Positions 4,993 to 5,232 of a stretch of DNA of 5,232 nt are shown here, one piece after another. How positions within the stretch are numbered: the stretch's first letter is position 1; each line of letters opens with the position of its first letter. The translations under genes were made by a program, and so were the position numbers. This stretch comes from Flammeovirgaceae bacterium UBA5867 (GTDB taxonomy: Bacteria; Bacteroidota; Bacteroidia; Cytophagales; Cyclobacteriaceae), in contig DJFR01000045.1 in the NCBI GenBank assembly GCA_002432545.1, positions 178 to 5,409 of the forward strand. The letters run 5' to 3'. A model generated the notes under the pieces. That model did not search any database. It was given only the letters and a program-made list of their open reading frames with translations, and was not told where the DNA came from.

Positions 4993-5232
4993 CATATCTA
5001 TCCGAAGCGTATTGTTATCAGTGCTTTTACTGTTATGTACAACAGCACTGGTTGCTCAGGTTAGTGACTCTTCCAGTACAAAGCCTTTTCAATACTATTG
5101 GACGAAACCGCGACTCGTGCCCAAGCTCGGTGTGGGTGTACAAGACAGAGCATTCTTTGAAGCGGGCATATACTGGCAGAACATCTACAAGCATCCGCTT
5201 AGTCTGGCATCGAAAGGACCATACTGTACCAT
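4976..5232 (+). CDS. Exported hypothetical protein, 5' part only
   Basis: An open frame from the ATG at 4976 to the window end (85 codons, no stop), beginning inside the YkgJ-type gene with a 17-bp overlap in another frame. That suggests translational coupling. The N-terminus is a clear type I signal peptide: basic start (MHTDRSISIR), hydrophobic core SVLLSVLLLLCTTALVA (11-27), probable cleavage near A27-Q28 (ALVAQ is common in Bacteroidota). Cys21 lacks a proper lipobox, so a lipoprotein is unlikely. The mature part starts with a Ser/Thr linker, then alternating-hydrophobic segments (KLGVGVQDRAFFEAGIYWQN, 50-69) that could be beta-strands of a periplasmic or outer-membrane beta protein; this is inference. 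I do not recognise the family. Confidence 0.8.
   Translation, partial: MHTDRSISIRSVLLSVLLLLCTTALVAQVSDSSSTKPFQYYWTKPRLVPKLGVGVQDRAFFEAGIYWQNIYKHPLSLASKGPYCT

Noticed and set aside
4630..4995. Minus-strand open frames over the YkgJ-type gene
   Set aside because: They are antisense to the cysteine-cluster coding sequence and have no start-site or family support.
1..5232. A hidden defence, toxin-antitoxin, CRISPR or mobile system
   Set aside because: No nuclease, transposase, integrase, reverse transcriptase, toxin-like pair, regularly spaced repeats or tRNA-like structure could be seen.

Overview
The window reads as a piece of a Bacteroidota chromosome, most likely from the Chitinophaga/Sphingobacterium side of the phylum. 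This is inferred from three things: TAnnTTTG-type -7 boxes just upstream of two genes, start codons with no clear Shine-Dalgarno sequence, and the set of small single-domain proteins. No RNA gene, transposase, integrase or CRISPR array is visible. Base composition is moderate (mid-40s % GC by eye). Ile codons are strikingly rich in ATA, which leaves many short TATATA runs inside genes.

Layout. Positions 1-1441 hold the 3' part of an Old Yellow Enzyme flavin oxidoreductase followed closely by a DoxX-like membrane protein, probably one transcript. This runs into a strong hairpin terminator (1476-1503). The next gene, a DUF4260 membrane protein (1565-1924), is convergent. Its 5' end faces a 129-bp divergent region that holds a TGACA-N6-TGTCA palindrome. 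From there all genes are on the + strand: an SRPBCC-fold protein (2054-2503), a GyrI-like effector-binding protein (2597-3049), a 46-residue membrane peptide (3101-3241), a dihydrofolate-reductase-like/RibD-C protein (3311-3826), an NTF2/SnoaL-like protein (3886-4350), a YkgJ-type cysteine-cluster protein (4417-4992), and the start of an exported protein (4976 to the window end) that overlaps the YkgJ gene by 17 bp.

How the genes fit together. This is a run of small stand-alone enzymes and ligand-binding domains (OYE, SRPBCC, GyrI-like, DHFR-like, NTF2-like). Such genes often form accessory stress or small-molecule-response neighbourhoods in soil and aquatic Bacteroidota. Nothing in the sequence ties them into one pathway, and several appear to have their own promoters. 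The most interesting non-coding signals are a palindrome shared upstream of the SRPBCC and GyrI-like genes (a possible two-target regulon), two hairpins whose 3-nt loop is exactly the TAA stop codon, and an identical 12-mer in two intergenic regions. I found no convincing undescribed multi-gene system. No gene-free stretch exceeds 300 bp.
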